In this document: positions 23,832 to 36,196 of the stretch, in pieces
Layout: every line of letters starts with the position of its first letter
How positions within the stretch are numbered: position 1 is the first letter of the stretch
Assembly (NCBI RefSeq): GCF_042453785.1
Contig: NC_091673.1
Span: 11,441,501 to 11,505,500, forward strand
Direction: 5' to 3'
DNA length: 64,000 nucleotides
Source of the DNA: Malus domestica
Taxonomy: Eukaryota; Streptophyta; Magnoliopsida; Rosales; Rosaceae
The notes under the pieces: model-generated
Told to the model about the DNA's origin: nothing
The model's database searches: none
What the model saw: the letters and a program-made list of their open reading frames with translations, nothing else
Position numbers and translations under genes: made by a program

Positions 23832-24190
23832 ACATCTGTATTAAATGCTGTATTGATTCCTCTGATTCACATGCAGTAAATGGTCAAAACTGACAGGAAC
23901 TTGCGCGACGAATAATTGGTTGTGCAAAGGCCCCCTTTTCGTCGCGCAAGTTTTTCGTGCCAAAAAAATTTACCTTGTGTTTTCTTTCTAACTTTACGCG
24001 ACAACGATGGTTTGTTGTTGCGCTTAGTATTCTTGAGAGACAAATATTTTCGTCCCACAATTTTTTCTTGTCCTATCCTTTCTGTTTTGCCTGACGAATT
24101 TGTTTTTCCGTCATGCAAGTACATCTTGTGCGACGAAAAAAATTTCGTCGCACAAAATATCGCCTTAAGCTATTTTTTTTTCTAATAGTG

Positions 24191-24275
24191 TTAGGTTGCC
24201 CATTGTGGCTTAGCCGAATTACACATCCCCTTTAGTATAAAAAAAAATATCGTTGTATTAAAAAAAATATATATA
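24191..24275 (+). mobile_element. 3' part of the SINE split by CACTA
   Basis: Begins with the second TTA of the TSD and continues GGTTGCCCATTGTGGCTTAG, CCCCTTTAGTATAAAAA and ATATCGTTGTATT plus an A tail. It joins logically to 9795-9882. Confidence 0.7.
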
Positions 24276-27130
24276 TATATATAAACCTCATATCAATCAT
24301 ATTATAACACTTGAATTAGTAAGACACCAATGACCTCACAAGGAATACAAAACATTATGTTAGTGATAATCATATGAAACCAAATGTTGTCAAATGCATG
24401 AGTAGATTGGTGCATTTGGTGTGGTGGGTAGGAAAACCTTTAAACTTAACAATAAAGGCAATCTGCTGTTGAATGTCGGACTGATTACAAATGCTTCCTT
24501 AGCTCTCAATAAACACCATGATAATTTTAAGGTTATTCATCATCAATATGAAATCATACCACTCGTGGAATATATTTAAGTGGAGAGAGTAATTGGGCTA
24601 CGTATTATTGCTAATGGATTTATAGGCTGATATTATTGAAATTTGCACTTGCGCCCCCAAAAAGGGAGAGAAGACCAATGCAATTATAAATATTTTTCTT
24701 CAGTATCTACATGTATTGAAGGTGGACATCCTTGAAGCCATTAGATCAAATCTAACGGCCCGCGATTATCAGTTTTAAGCTATTAAATCAAAAGCCAACG
24801 GTCAATTGTGAAACAACCAATGTCTTAGATATAATATAAGATCTCTTACTACTTTTAAGTCGTTGGATCAAATTCAACATCCAATCATGCAACGACACTC
24901 GGTTCCTAGGTACATCCAATTGTACATTCCTGACATAAGATTGTTTCTTTGGAGGCATGGGTTTGAACTCTGTTGACTTCCTAATCTAACAAATCTATCA
25001 TTTGACAAACAAAAATTGTATGTTCCTAACATAAGATTGTTTCCTTGGAAGATATGTGGTGTAAAACTTTTGAGCATACAAGGCTACAAGTTAAATGTAC
25101 TTTTTTGGTAGATGATTATGTAATTGATATTGTCAACACTTTAACCTAACAACAATTCATAATTGATATTTATAAGGCTACGAGTGCGCTTAAATATTTT
25201 TGATAGATGAATATGTAATTGATATTATCGATACTTTAACCTAACAGCGATTCATAATTTGATATTTATCACCTTCGAGAGATGTCGATATTCGTTTTGC
25301 TTTGACTTACAAGGTTACCGATGTATTATCAACGTTCAAAAGCCAAGACATGTCAACAACTGTCTTCAAAAGGACTAATAAGGAGAAGGGGGATTAAATA
25401 ATGCACATGGCTTGCATGTGTAGTCTGGTGTTTGTATGCCAAATGAAATCAATGCCACCATGTGCTCTCTCTCCTCTGCTCCCTTCTCTCCTCTGCTCTC
25501 TTCTCTTCTCTCTCTCTCTCTCTCTCTCACGCTTCGTTTTCGTTTTCAAACCCCTGCGTCTGTGAGTCGTATGCATACATTGACAGTATGAGCAACTGTT
25601 GTGGTGCATGTGGTCCTTTTTGAACTATATTATTACAAGGGAGCTAGTTATCCTGCCCAATCAATCCAATTCAATCATCAAAAACCCTAATCCAATCCCA
25701 CTGATAGCGATGAAACACAAACACCCGTGTGTGTGTTGAAGAACCCTTCATCTCTCTCTCTCTCTCTCTCTCTCTGGAGGGACACGTGGAGAAGGATTGA
25801 GGGTGACACTACTAGCTAGCAAAGTGAGTGATGAAAGAAGTATGATTCTCTTCCATCCGATCTCTTCATCTCTCACTTCTCTTTTCTCTTTGTATAAAGA
25901 AATCAACATCAAATGTTGACGTTATTTAACTGTGATCGTAAAAATATAAGAGAATTGAAAGACAAAGTGATTTAGAGCGGAGAGAATCATAACCCGTAAT
26001 AAAATGAGAGTTTTTGTCCAAAAACGTATTAACCAAAATACGTTACCCCTGTGAAGAGGGGCAGGTGAGCACAGAAGGGGGCACAGATAGAACCAGCAAT
26101 CGCCCCCAAATCGGGACTAGTGTGCTCTTGTCCGGTGGGGACGACAAACGCACATGCATATATGTTGTAATTGAACCCATCACCTCCTTCCCAGTAATTT
26201 TATGTTGCTCCGGATTATCGCATGCTAATAAACTGTTAGATTTTAGTTTAACAAAATCAGAATATTTAATACTCTGAAACACCATAAAAATTCCGTCATT
26301 CTTCAATTCTTCTTCTCTCATATTATTTGTATTGACACTTTCGGCAGCTTTTCTTTCTTTCTTTCTACCCCCATTCTTTTTACTTATCTACCCCCTACGG
26401 TCCTACTATAGCAAGCATTTTGCCCACTGAGATATGTGTATGACCAAAATCCCGTACGATATTCCATTCCATTATTCATTTTCCTAACATGTTTAAATTG
26501 CCCCTTCCCTCTTTCCTTCTTCTCCACAACATTCAAATAGGTCTTGTCATTTCTAAGTGGTTACAATGTGTGTGTCCCCAAACTTGCAAGTGATCAGTCA
26601 TGTCAAAACTAACCCAATAGCTCCATAGAGTTCTATCCTTGCTACCTAAATGTTGTTGCAGCTTTCAGCTAAAACCAATTGACAACGAGTAGATGATGAT
26701 TACATTATAACATGATATAAAAATAGATGATAAATGTGACAAACACAACGATATAACATGCGCGCGTCACCCAAACCATCCACATGTTGCTACATTGTGA
26801 GAGAATAATGGTATTTAAGACACAAACGAGACATCATAGCTCACATACTTTATAATACTAGTGGCATTATCAATGTATATAAAAATTTTCTATATGAGGA
26901 TGCATTTTTGTGCGTCTAAATAGTATTTACTAAGATTGCTTAAAAGATTCTCTCCACAAATTGCCAATTAAATTTGAATTGAATTCTCAAATTCTTATAC
27001 ATACCGCTGAACTAAGAGAAAATTAGTCATACTCCATACCTTCAATAAAAAGATAGTAACACAATATTTGCTCTATTTTCTAGTTCAGAATTAGGCGCAA
27101 GTTATTTTGTACAATTTGAAGATTAAGATT
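24276..27130. other. Intergenic region with simple and local repeats
   Basis: No gene recognised. Seen: two copies of TTCCTRACATAAGATTGTTT (24927 and 25024); a two-copy repeat of about 93-116 bp with ATGTAATTGATATT and ACTTTAACCTAACA (25080-25270); CT microsatellites at 25500-25530 and 25750-25776, the second followed by a G-box (ACACGTGG); a short block near 26040-26140 with no domain. The short frames here are not convincing. Confidence 0.6.
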
Positions 27131-27149
27131 ATCATTTTCACAAAACTTT

Positions 27150-27337
27150 AGAGCTCATTTGAAAATATTTTTTAAAACGACAAAAAATAGTTTTGGTGAA
27201 AATATTTTTGAAATCAATCTTTAATAAAAAAAATCAAGTGAATACTGAAAGAAGCTTAAGTGCTTCTTTCAAAATGCACTTCAAATGTTTTTAAAACCCA
27301 AAAATATTTTCTTTAAAAGTATCTCCAAACGAACACA
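27150..27337. mobile_element. Probable hAT-like MITE
   Basis: GAGCTCATTTGAAAATATTT at the left and AAAAGTATCTCCAAACGAAC at the right form imperfect terminal inverted repeats, and the centre folds back (GAAAGAAGCTTAAGTGCTTC). Wording typical of small hAT MITEs in plants. Boundaries are approximate. Confidence 0.45.
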
Positions 27338-27603
27338 CTTACCTAAATTATCCAATAATAATAATACCTATAAAAATAATAATAATTTGGTTATTCAATT
27401 GAAGATTTCTTCCATTTTTTCCATAGTGGTGTGGGTGGAAATAGAATTACTGGAAAATTAAAACGAGAAGAGCTAGACATCATGTATTTAACAGGATAAA
27501 TGACAATTACTTGCACTGAGAGCCAAAAAAGAAAAAAAAAGGAGGAAAGAAAAAAAAAAAGCATTGATCGAGGAACCCATGGCAACATCCCAACCCCGTT
27601 CAA

Positions 27604-28260
27604 TCAAGTGGAGCCGGAAGTTGAACCGGAGAGCAGCTGAGTGAGCCGGCTCATGGCTCGGACCTGCATCTCCAGAGCCGCGATGTAATCAGTCGCTTCT
27701 TCTAGAATCACCGGCAACGGCTGTTTCCGGCAACCGGGAACCAAACGGCCCAGAACCCGTACTTTCTTCTGCACGGCCGGCAAGCCCTTCCCTTTCAGCC
27801 GCTGAACACTGAACTTGGTCTTCCTGGGCCGGGTCGACCGGGTCCCCGACGCAGCGGCGGATCTCTGCCGTTTATGCTGGCGGAACTTGATTTTAAGGCG
27901 GCTGGTGAGAATGGCGCGGCTCCAGCGGGTCTTACCCTTAGCTGCGACGGCGAGTACTCTGTCGGCGGTCTCGCGAACGGCTCGGCCGCGTGGCGGAGTA
28001 CAAGTGGAAGCGGAGGAGTTGGCGGCGGGGGCGGAGGAGTCGGGTGCGGGGTTAATGGAGACTTGGTTGAGGGCGTGGAGGAGCTTGGAGGAGTAGAGGT
28101 GCTGCTGTGCCTCGGACTTCCACTTGGTGTGGCTGTTGGCGGGTTCTTGGTGGTGGAGGTGGTCTTGTTTGGATTGGATTTTCTTCTTCTTTTTCCTTCT
28201 AGAAGGATCCCGGGCTCGTTCGGAGGTGGCTACGGGATTCGAAATCAGAGTCGACGCCAT
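27604..28260 (-). CDS. Atypical bHLH transcription factor (bHLH147/148/149, AIF-like)
   Basis: A 218-residue intronless protein. The frame is open upstream to an ATG at 28563, but that extension is low-complexity Ser/Leu/Pro from a GA-microsatellite 5' UTR. The ATG at 28260 gives MASTLISNPV, the start typical of this family. Features: a basic RRKKKKKIQ patch (21-29), the conserved RAVRETADRVLAVAAKGKTR block (93-112) with WSRAIL (113-118), and a C-terminal helix-loop-helix (about 163-210: VQKKVRVLGRLVPGCRKQPL ... DYIAALEMQVRAMSRLTQLL). The HLH lacks the H-E-R residues needed for E-box binding. Such proteins (ATBS1-interacting factors, IBH1-like) act in the nucleus as dimerising repressors in brassinosteroid and growth control. 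The next gene, a KASH-type protein, is on the same strand about 5.6 kb upstream. Confidence 0.9.
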   Translation of the reverse strand: MASTLISNPVATSERARDPSRRKKKKKIQSKQDHLHHQEPANSHTKWKSEAQQHLYSSKLLHALNQVSINPAPDSSAPAANSSASTCTPPRGRAVRETADRVLAVAAKGKTRWSRAILTSRLKIKFRQHKRQRSAAASGTRSTRPRKTKFSVQRLKGKGLPAVQKKVRVLGRLVPGCRKQPLPVILEEATDYIAALEMQVRAMSRLTQLLSGSTSGST

Positions 28261-28382
28261 GGATTTTGATTCTCCCCTTAAATGGGGGGTTGAGGATTCG
28301 GAATCAAACGGAGGAATTGGAATTGGAATTGGAATGGTATTTGACAGAGGATTTCGGTTTTCTGTTAATCCAATAGAGGAAT

Positions 28383-28413
<31 letters not shown>

Positions 28414-28462
28414 ACGGAACGGAGGTGGTTGGGGGTGGGGAGTTGGGGGGGGGGGGGGGGGG
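28383..28462. repeat. GA microsatellite and G-run in the bHLH 5' leader
   Basis: About 28 bases of (GA)n followed within 40 bases by a run of about 17 G. On the coding strand this is a CT-rich leader with a C run, a variable stretch just upstream of the start codon. Confidence 0.85.
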
Positions 28463-28599
28463 AGAGGGATGGAGAGAGTAGGGAGAGACAGAAAGAGGGT
28501 GGGGACTATTAAGAAGAGGAGGAACGGTGAGAGGAGGCTTATAAAGGAATCAAAAGATAGCACGCGTCATTTCTTTAAACGCACTGACTAGTTATTGTT

Positions 28600-31500
28600 G
28601 GGAAGTGTCGTTTCTTAGATTTATTCTTCCTTTTTCTTTTTCCGAATACCATTTTTACTACCGATATATACTCTAATCTACCATTAAGGAGGGGCGCCGG
28701 TTTAAACTCGGTAAGCAGTTAATTAAACAGAATAATCTTATTTATCAGAATAATCGATCACTTGCGAAATACGATAAAGCGTTCTAATAACCTTTCCCTT
28801 CAAAATTCATTTTCTTGCATTATATAAAGTCTAACTAACTAAAGTATTCTTCTGAATTTTTTTTAACGAACTGTTTCCTCAATACCATATGGGTAATAGA
28901 CTAATGGTGAAATAGGATTGTGTAATTATTTAATTTTACTTCTCTACATGTGAAAAGAAATATGACTAGATAAATAGTTTAAGTTAATAATAAAAGACAT
29001 GACAAATGTTTGAATTTTGTATTCAAACGCAACGAAATTTCTCTTATACATAAAAGTGCGTATCTTTATCTTAATTTGTCTACATGTGGTTTTATGCTGC
29101 TAAGTTTGATTAAACCACACTTTTAGTTCCAAATCAATCATAAATGACAAGCTAACTAAGATGGAAACAAAAGAACTCAAAAACTGTAAAAAATTAGTAT
29201 CAATTAGTTTTAAGTTGAGTGCAGTAAGTTTATCATAAACCAACAAATTTGATCTTGTTATGCATTGCTATCAACCTTGCCCCTTCTTTGCTTAGGTCCA
29301 ATTTTGTTCCTTTAAACCTATTAGGCTATAAACATGCCCTAAAATTTACTGAAAGTTGTATGGCATACCTAAATGACCTCCCTTTGACAAACAAAGTTTT
29401 GCCATTGTCCCTTTTGTGATCAAGCCCTTTACCTAAATTTAACATCTAAACTAGAAGAATACAAGTCACACAACTATGCTAACTTGAATAATTTAATTAA
29501 TTAATTATCTTCCTAATTAGTAGCTAAACTAAGCCAACACACAAAATCCAAAACCCAAGGAACATTTAAATTCAAGAAAAAGTGAGAAGTAATACCAAAA
29601 ATTCAAAAAAGAATTAAGAGAAAAAACAAAGTTTGATTTAGTGACAAGTAACACTTGCCAATGAAAAGGAAGGCCACCAAATAAAATAATTTAGAATTTG
29701 ATTGAAGAGGAAACTTAACCCAACAAACGCCATCCAAAAAATTAATGATACACATGATGAAAGTATAGATTAAGGATTGAAGATTGAAGATTAAGATTAA
29801 GGGGGCATATAAATGTAACAATTTTATTGGCTGGGTGGTGGTGGTGTTGGCTTCCACTAATTGACCAGGTCGGGGGGGTCCCACATAAAATGTTTTGTTT
29901 TCATTCCCTGCAATGATTTTCTGAATGGTGGTGATCCAGAAAAGAAATGATAAACAAAGGGGAAATCCATGTGCAATGTGGGTTGCTTTCTCTGGCACTT
30001 TTGGTATCCCTCCCAGGCCTTTGTATTTGTACCGAGAAATGCTAAGGGAGTCTAAAACGAAATTATTTATGAATTATTTGCATTTTATAGTTTACTATTA
30101 ATTTTTGTATTAATATTATAAAGTATTACGAAAAAACACAAAGTATCAGAAAGTTAATTAAATATCTCATTTTTAAGAAAATCCCCCTTTTGGCATTTTC
30201 TTTTGTATTTGTTAATGGTTTTGGAGTTTTCCTCCTCTGAGGTGTGGGCAGTTATGCTCCAACTCCACCTCCGCATTTCCTTCCGACAGGGCTTCTTCCT
30301 TTTATTAATGTTTTTATTTTGTTAAGAAAACAAGATATTTTTCATACCATAATCGCAATTTGCGACATAATTATCGTTTTATATTCTTAAAGTAAGAGAA
30401 AACCCTCTTTTGTTTTTTGTTGGCTTCCATAACCCATAGAACTGTTGTAGAGCTGGTCAAATTACACATTGCTCACCGAAAATTATAATAGCATTGCTTT
30501 CCTGATCGATGTTTGATATCTCAGTTTACCTCTTACCATCAATTCCCTTAAAAACTCCGTCAAAATCACTAACATGGCACCCAAGTGAAAAAAAATAAAA
30601 AATTAGAGAGTTGCGTCTTCGATTTTGACGGAATTGTTGACGGAATTGATGTTGAATGACAAATTGAGACACAAAACATTTGGCCAAAGAAGCGTTGTAA
30701 ATTTCATAGTGCAATGTGAAATTTAAGCATAACTATGGGAACTAGCTAAGTTGTCACATAAGGGTAATAAAATAGCTAATTGAACAACCATTTACTCCAA
30801 ATATCTAAATCCATTTTATTTTCCTCCCTTACCATAACTTGTGTTAACTTCTAACGCATGCATAACATATTTCATGAATGACACAATACAAGCACCAAAA
30901 CACAACTGGACAATCCTATTTCTCTCGACTCTACTTTGATTTCATCCTATTAAATCTTAAACTCTAAAATTAAAATATAGCAAAAATGTTGAAAATAAAA
31001 AAACAATGAATTTTCCTAATTTACCCCTATGATTCTTATCCAAGGAACATTTCATCGGGCACAAGTCGGAGGAACACCACCGTAGACATAATTCCAATGC
31101 CAAATCTAGCAACAATTATTTGGTCCAAAACCAAAAATAAACAATTTTTTTTTAACGACAGATAGTGCTAACAACTTGACAATGGGATAAACGAAGGTCC
31201 AGAAGCGCATATCACTTATGGTTTTGGGATTAGTTTGGCTTATGTCTTAAAGTTTTGTTAATCATGAACCTAATCCTAATTCTCATCATAAATCATGGTG
31301 GGCATGTGTTATCTCCCAACCCTTTGAGGGGCATTGTATACTAAGAAACCTTAAAACATGCTTTTGAAAGATTAAAAAAACCAACCACAAGGTGGCATTA
31401 TGATGCACCAGAGGGATTGTCTCCCCTGTGACAGACACAATCAAACAATTGAGGCACAAAAAAGTGGGAGGGGATGGAAAAAGACAAAACCCAAAAAATT

Positions 31501-33840
31501 AAAGATGGGTACATATGAATGTTGAAGGTTGGAAGGCGATGGTGAATAATATGGGTTCAAATCAAGGGTTCCGGAAATGAATCCTGACCAATGGTTGTGG
31601 TGGTTTGGTGTGAAGTATGATTATAAATATCTCACTAGCTTATCACTAAATATCTATCTATCTATCTATCTTTTTAGATCTCTAATCTCTATAGTAAATA
31701 CTGTATGAACCTAGTCGGCAAAAACTTCTCTTTTTGCATCTCTCGAGATGTGGCTTATCACGTGATGTGGGATGCAAAGAGAGAAGTAGATGTGGTTAAA
31801 GAATTTATTCCCACTATTTATGCATCTCCTAGAATGTCACTAATCACATGATAAGAGATACAGATAGACAAAAGTAGAAGCCCGTTACATGTAAGTTATT
31901 CTCCAATAAGTATTATGTAACTAAATTCTAAGGAAACAAAAGAAAACTTGTGATATGTTAATTTGACACCTATATATGCCCTACTATGTGATTAAACTAG
32001 GTTTTTGGCACTAAGATAAATTTGTTTATGGGAAGATTGAACATAACCAAACCAATGATTTCAACACAGAATCTTCATCCATGGCAACTAGTGTTTTTCC
32101 CTCTAATTATGCTAATCACTACTTTAAACAACAACAAACTCTCCTTCCTTTGGGAATTATACCCAAATCAGAATCTTTGATTTTAAGTAGAGCTAGCTCT
32201 CTCCTTCTTTCACCGTCACTAAACTAAAAATTATTTTCAAGATTTAAAAACAAGACATTTACCTGCGGACCTTTCGTCGGTGCGATTTGATTGGTCCCCT
32301 CCAGCAAGTTGCTCTCACAGTAGAAGTTTATCCCGTTCTTCATCTGTTCTCCGGAATCCTTGTTACATTAAAATAAAAGCAATTAGGCCTCTGCCGTCAA
32401 TTTATGAGGATTAAAGACAAAAGATTTAACTAGAAGGAAATAATTAATAACTAGAAGGATGACAAGCTTTGAAAAACCAACTTATAGCTGTCGTCTAAAA
32501 ATTCACCTCCCCTCCATTATTCTATTCTCTAAGATTGTTTAGTGCTGTAAATTAGAACAAATCTTTGACCCTAAGGTTTGACTGGTTTTTCTTCCCCTTG
32601 TTCCAATTGAAATTCAACTTACTATCATAGTTTAGTTTTAACAGATTTTTTAAGATGGTATGATCGCATTGCTTATGTCATCACAGACCTAGCTTGGCTA
32701 ATGAATGATGATTTCAACCATTCAAGAATGTGTTCTACCAGATTCACCAAGTGGATATATATATATATTTTTTTATCTAACATATTACTAAGATTCAGCT
32801 ATAGTAAATCAGCAATCAACACATACTCCACCTCTCTTTTTTTCCAAATATGTCGATACAGGTAGAGAGCAAACAAAACGATAAACAGCAAATTAAGCAG
32901 ACAAAATGATGAGCACCATGAAACCCCAATCCTAACAGAATGACAAATTAAGCAAACTAGTTGGTGGATAAACAGGGGGGCTCAAGCAACCCGTTTTGGC
33001 ATTACCAATAATTACAGAAGATGATTCAAATGTTTAGTATATTGGAATGTCATAGTTGGGGCACCCATAACTTCTAGACGACGGACAGAAGTCACAGAAC
33101 CATTTAACTAAAATCCTTGATCATACTCACTTGGTTAAATTTAAATCAATTAGTTATGTGTCGTCAAAAGTACGGTGTCAAACCTAGTTATGTGTCATGA
33201 AAAGTACGGTACCCAAACTAGTTTTCAGAATGATTTTCCAGACAAGGAAAACCAGAAGATCATATCAGGAGTTCTTTTACTTGCATTAACCTAAACAACT
33301 TAACATTAGGGCATCAAAGCCCTCTTCAATGCATTGATAAGATTGCACAAATGTGGACCATGTGTACATATGGGCCAAATCTGGGCTCAACCCAGTACTC
33401 AAATTTGGACATGTTAACTTATTTCTGTGGGCCAAAAGAAAAGAAACAAGAATTGTACAACAGAAGGGCTCAAGAATGTCCTTGTAAAAATGAGTAGATC
33501 TCCAATGACAAGTCACAAACTAATGAAGTTTGGCACGCTGAAAGACTAATAGTCACGGGAAAAAAAAATTACTAAGATTGGATTGGGGATACTAGAATAT
33601 CACATTTGGGGCTCGTTTGGTGACTAGAATTGGATAGGAGTGGACAACTATCCATACTAAAGCCATGAGCATATATATGTGTACACAAAACTAATATTTC
33701 AGACATTGATAGAACTATCCATTGTGAACTGTGCATGTCCACAACCATGAGCACAATGCCAAGAACAAGAGTATTAAATCAGCTCAAATTGGAAGAATAA
33801 AAGCTAAACCACTAAGCCCCAAGACAAGAGGTCTTACTGC
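28600..33840. other. Long intergenic region, no confirmed gene
   Basis: AT-rich with scattered short frames; the longest (29603-29998, minus, 131 codons) is hydrophobic with no domain. A 17-19 bp inverted repeat pairs ACTTCTCTTTTTGCATCTC (31724-31742) with GGGATGCAAAGAGAGAAGT (near 31769-31787). A possible orphan exon is listed separately. A short TCTATCTATC run is at about 31655. Confidence 0.5.
32263..32358 (-). other. Possible orphan exon
   Basis: A 96 nt open stretch of coding-like composition (DSGEQMKNGINFYCESNLLE...) bounded by an AG acceptor (TGTAACAAG) and a consensus donor (CCGCAG|GTAAAT) in phase 0, 32 codons exactly. I do not recognise the protein and see no partner exons, so it may be chance or a gene relic. 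Confidence 0.25.
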
Positions 33841-34837
33841 TCAAGTTGGCAGAGGTCCATGAAAGGTGCTTCGGTGTCCAGAGCTGAACGCCCAGACAGA
33901 CAATGCAATGATCCAGAGCACGAAACACGCCATTGTTATGTAAACTTTTGTCGACAGAAGTTCAGTAACCCGGTCCCTCTCTGCAGGTGAAGTATGGAGC
34001 TCCTCTAAGACAAAGTCAACCAGCGCATCCAGAATCTTCTTACATTTAGTATCCACCTCGGAATTCAAGACCTGAGTCTGCGCTTGCCTGAGAAATCTCG
34101 TTACAATGTCGGCCTCCATAGAACCAAAGTTTGAGCCATCAAATTCGCTTGATTTACCACTACTCAGAGAGACATTGCCCAGCCCGTCCATATTAACACT
34201 GGCCTCCGGAGACAGTGAGACATTGGATGGAAGCAATGTCTCTGATGGCATCAACAGAGCTGGATCCGGCACCAGCATCAGACTCTGAACGATAAAATAT
34301 GCAATTAAAATCCTCACAATCACAATTACACATTCAATTTCAAACCAACAGAAATATTCAGATATTTCATTTCATTCGGACATTTTCTCAGTAACCAAAC
34401 AGGCACATTAAGATCGATTCAAATCCAATCGACCTGAGCTAAAACGTATAACAAATCAAGAGAAATAAAACCGATAAATCAAAAAAAAAAAAAATCGGAC
34501 TGAAATTGAAGCTTACCTCGTTGAAATCCACATCAGAAATCACAGAAATCGGAGTGTAATCCACTGAAATCTTGGAATTCTCAGAAATCGGAGTCGAATC
34601 CACTGAAACCTTGAAATTATCCACCGGTTCGTCTTCCGAAACTGCAGAAAAGACGGTGTTCAAGCTCTTCTTCGGAATCTGCGAGAGAAACTCGGCGAAT
34701 CAGAAATGTCGATCGAAATCGAATGTTGAGGTGAGGAAACTATTAGGGTTTCGAAATCGTACCTTCTTCTTGGGAACGGGAGTCGCGAGCTTCGCAGGTC
34801 GGGATTGGTCCTTGAGCGGTGTTCGGTTCTCTCTCAT
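33841..34837 (-). CDS. Tail-anchored nuclear-envelope KASH-type protein (SINE3/SINE4-like)
   Basis: Three exons, all phase 0 with GT-AG borders: 34763-34837, 34517-34678 and 33841-34284, giving 226 residues. The N-terminus is basic (MRENRTPLKDQSRPAKLATP). Residues about 45-70 hold a doubled motif (SVDSTPIS / SVDYTPIS). A middle acidic/Ser region and a helix (VDTKCKKILDALVDFVLEEL) precede one membrane segment (about VYITMACFVLWIIALSVWAF, 193-212). The protein ends SSGHRSTFHGPLPT-stop. A single C-terminal membrane span with a very short tail ending in hydrophobic-P-T is the plant KASH signature, which binds SUN proteins in the perinuclear space. SINE3/4-type identity is inferred from this and from adjacency to the bHLH gene, not from a search. 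Confidence 0.75.
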
Positions 34838-34989
34838 TTTCTCTAGTTCGTTTGCTTGGCGGGAGAAAAACGAGTTTTGATTTTCCTTTCCTTTTAATGA
34901 GCACGTTTGGAAGATGATGGTATATATGGGCCTAAGATGCAGACAAAATAAGAGACACAAGAAAAGGTCCATCACAAAATGGCCCAATT

Positions 34990-35730
34990 AAACTAAAGAT
35001 GGGCTCAGAAAAACTAAAGGCCCACTTTCAGTTAAGTTGAGGGTTATTACGTCCATTCAGTTAAGGATGTTTTAAAAGATGCCTCGGTTCGATTTTTCTT
35101 GGGGCTTGGGTGTCTTTCTCTTGGTTCGAAGTGTTCTGAGTTCAAACCTTTTCACTCTCTGTAGTGTAGAGTAATTTAATTACAAGGCTCAAATCTAATT
35201 AAAAGTCAAAGCGCAAATCAAAAGAAGATTGTAAGTTTGGCGACATTGCTAAATTTTCCCTTCCTAATAAAAGTTGAATCAAATTTTGCATCAACACCAT
35301 CGTATCTAGTTTGTCATCATCATTAGAAAATGAACCGCGTGCAGCACTGAAGTCAGTGGCGGAGTTAGGAACAACAATGGGATCATGAAAAGAAAAAAAA
35401 ACCAACCAAAAGCCTATGAAGAATAAACGGCAATATATTCCATAAGATTTAGTTTGTAAATTTACTTTCCTAATCAATCAATCGGAAATAATCTTATAAT
35501 CTAGTTATGTAAAATAATCATGCTTATGCACCTTAATGATGTTAAGGTTGAGCATTATTGTCGCTTTAACTAGCAAATTATTTGACTTTATACCTAAACT
35601 AGAAATATAATATTTCAAGTTAAATTATTTTAAATTTGGTATTTAAACCAAAAGCTCCTGTAGACTAACTTTTAAAAGTTGAGGAAAATGATAAAAAAAA
35701 ATATGAAAAAGATTGTAACCATGAATGTGT
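34990..35730. other. Upstream/intergenic region of the KASH gene
   Basis: No gene seen. Several GGCCCA/TGGGCC motifs (around 34928, 34981, 34992 and 35020; site II-like) lie just upstream of the KASH gene start and may be promoter elements. The rest is AT-rich. Confidence 0.45.
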
Positions 35731-36196
35731 GGTAGAAGCAAGGAAGAAAATATCGGTAATATCGGAAATATCGGTAGTCCGAAAACACGGAAATATCGAT
35801 GGAAATATCGGGATAATATCGATATCGATAAAAATTACATGGAAACCACGGAAATTGTAAGAAAAACTTGGAAATTTTTATTGAAACTTTGCAGGATGTC
35901 TATTAAGTCAATTATCTATTAGTTTATCACAAAAAATTGGAAGGAAATGCATTGCATGATGGATTTAACATTATCAAGTTGATTATATAGCGAGCTGTCA
36001 AACATTGTGAGTGTAGAAAATATGTAGTAATTAATGAAAGAAATTTAAACACACCATAATCATTTATATATAATGAATTAGTACAATATTTTACACTTTA
36101 TACATTGTATTTTTTTTTTCTCTCGGATAACACACACGGACTGACACATGGGCTGGATATTTTGAAAGCAGGTTTGGATTTTTTTTTTCTTCTCTC

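Larger units (their letters stand above)
9883..24190 (-). mobile_element. CACTA (En/Spm) DNA transposon, about 14.3 kb, with nested insertions
   Basis: Flanked by the 3 bp TSD TTA (9880-9882 and 24191-24193) that interrupts a SINE. The right end reads CTAATAGTG, i.e. CACTATTAG inverted. The left end reads CACAAACTT, so only CAC of the CACTA terminus is kept there. Subterminal repeats of TTCGTCGCGCAA/TGCGACGAA type cluster at 9890-10170, 19795-20000, 20755-20900 and 23810-24165. Two decayed minus-strand genes (Tnp2-like and an accessory protein) confirm the superfamily. A 2.0 kb solo LTR lies inside. The element looks inactive. Confidence 0.85.

Noticed and set aside
26043-26321. Overlapping 87-92 codon frames on both strands
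   Set aside because: No domain and no coding bias; both strands open over the same GC-richer patch by chance.
28261-28563. N-terminal extension of the bHLH protein to an upstream ATG
   Set aside because: The extra 101 residues are Ser/Leu and Pro runs encoded by microsatellites; MASTLISN at 28260 is the family start.
29603-29998. 131-codon minus-strand frame
   Set aside because: Hydrophobic, AT-driven composition, no family resemblance, no promoter or splice context.
31724-31787. Possible miRNA precursor
   Set aside because: Arms of only about 19 bp around a 26 nt loop, no known plant miRNA sequence, more like a small foldback element.
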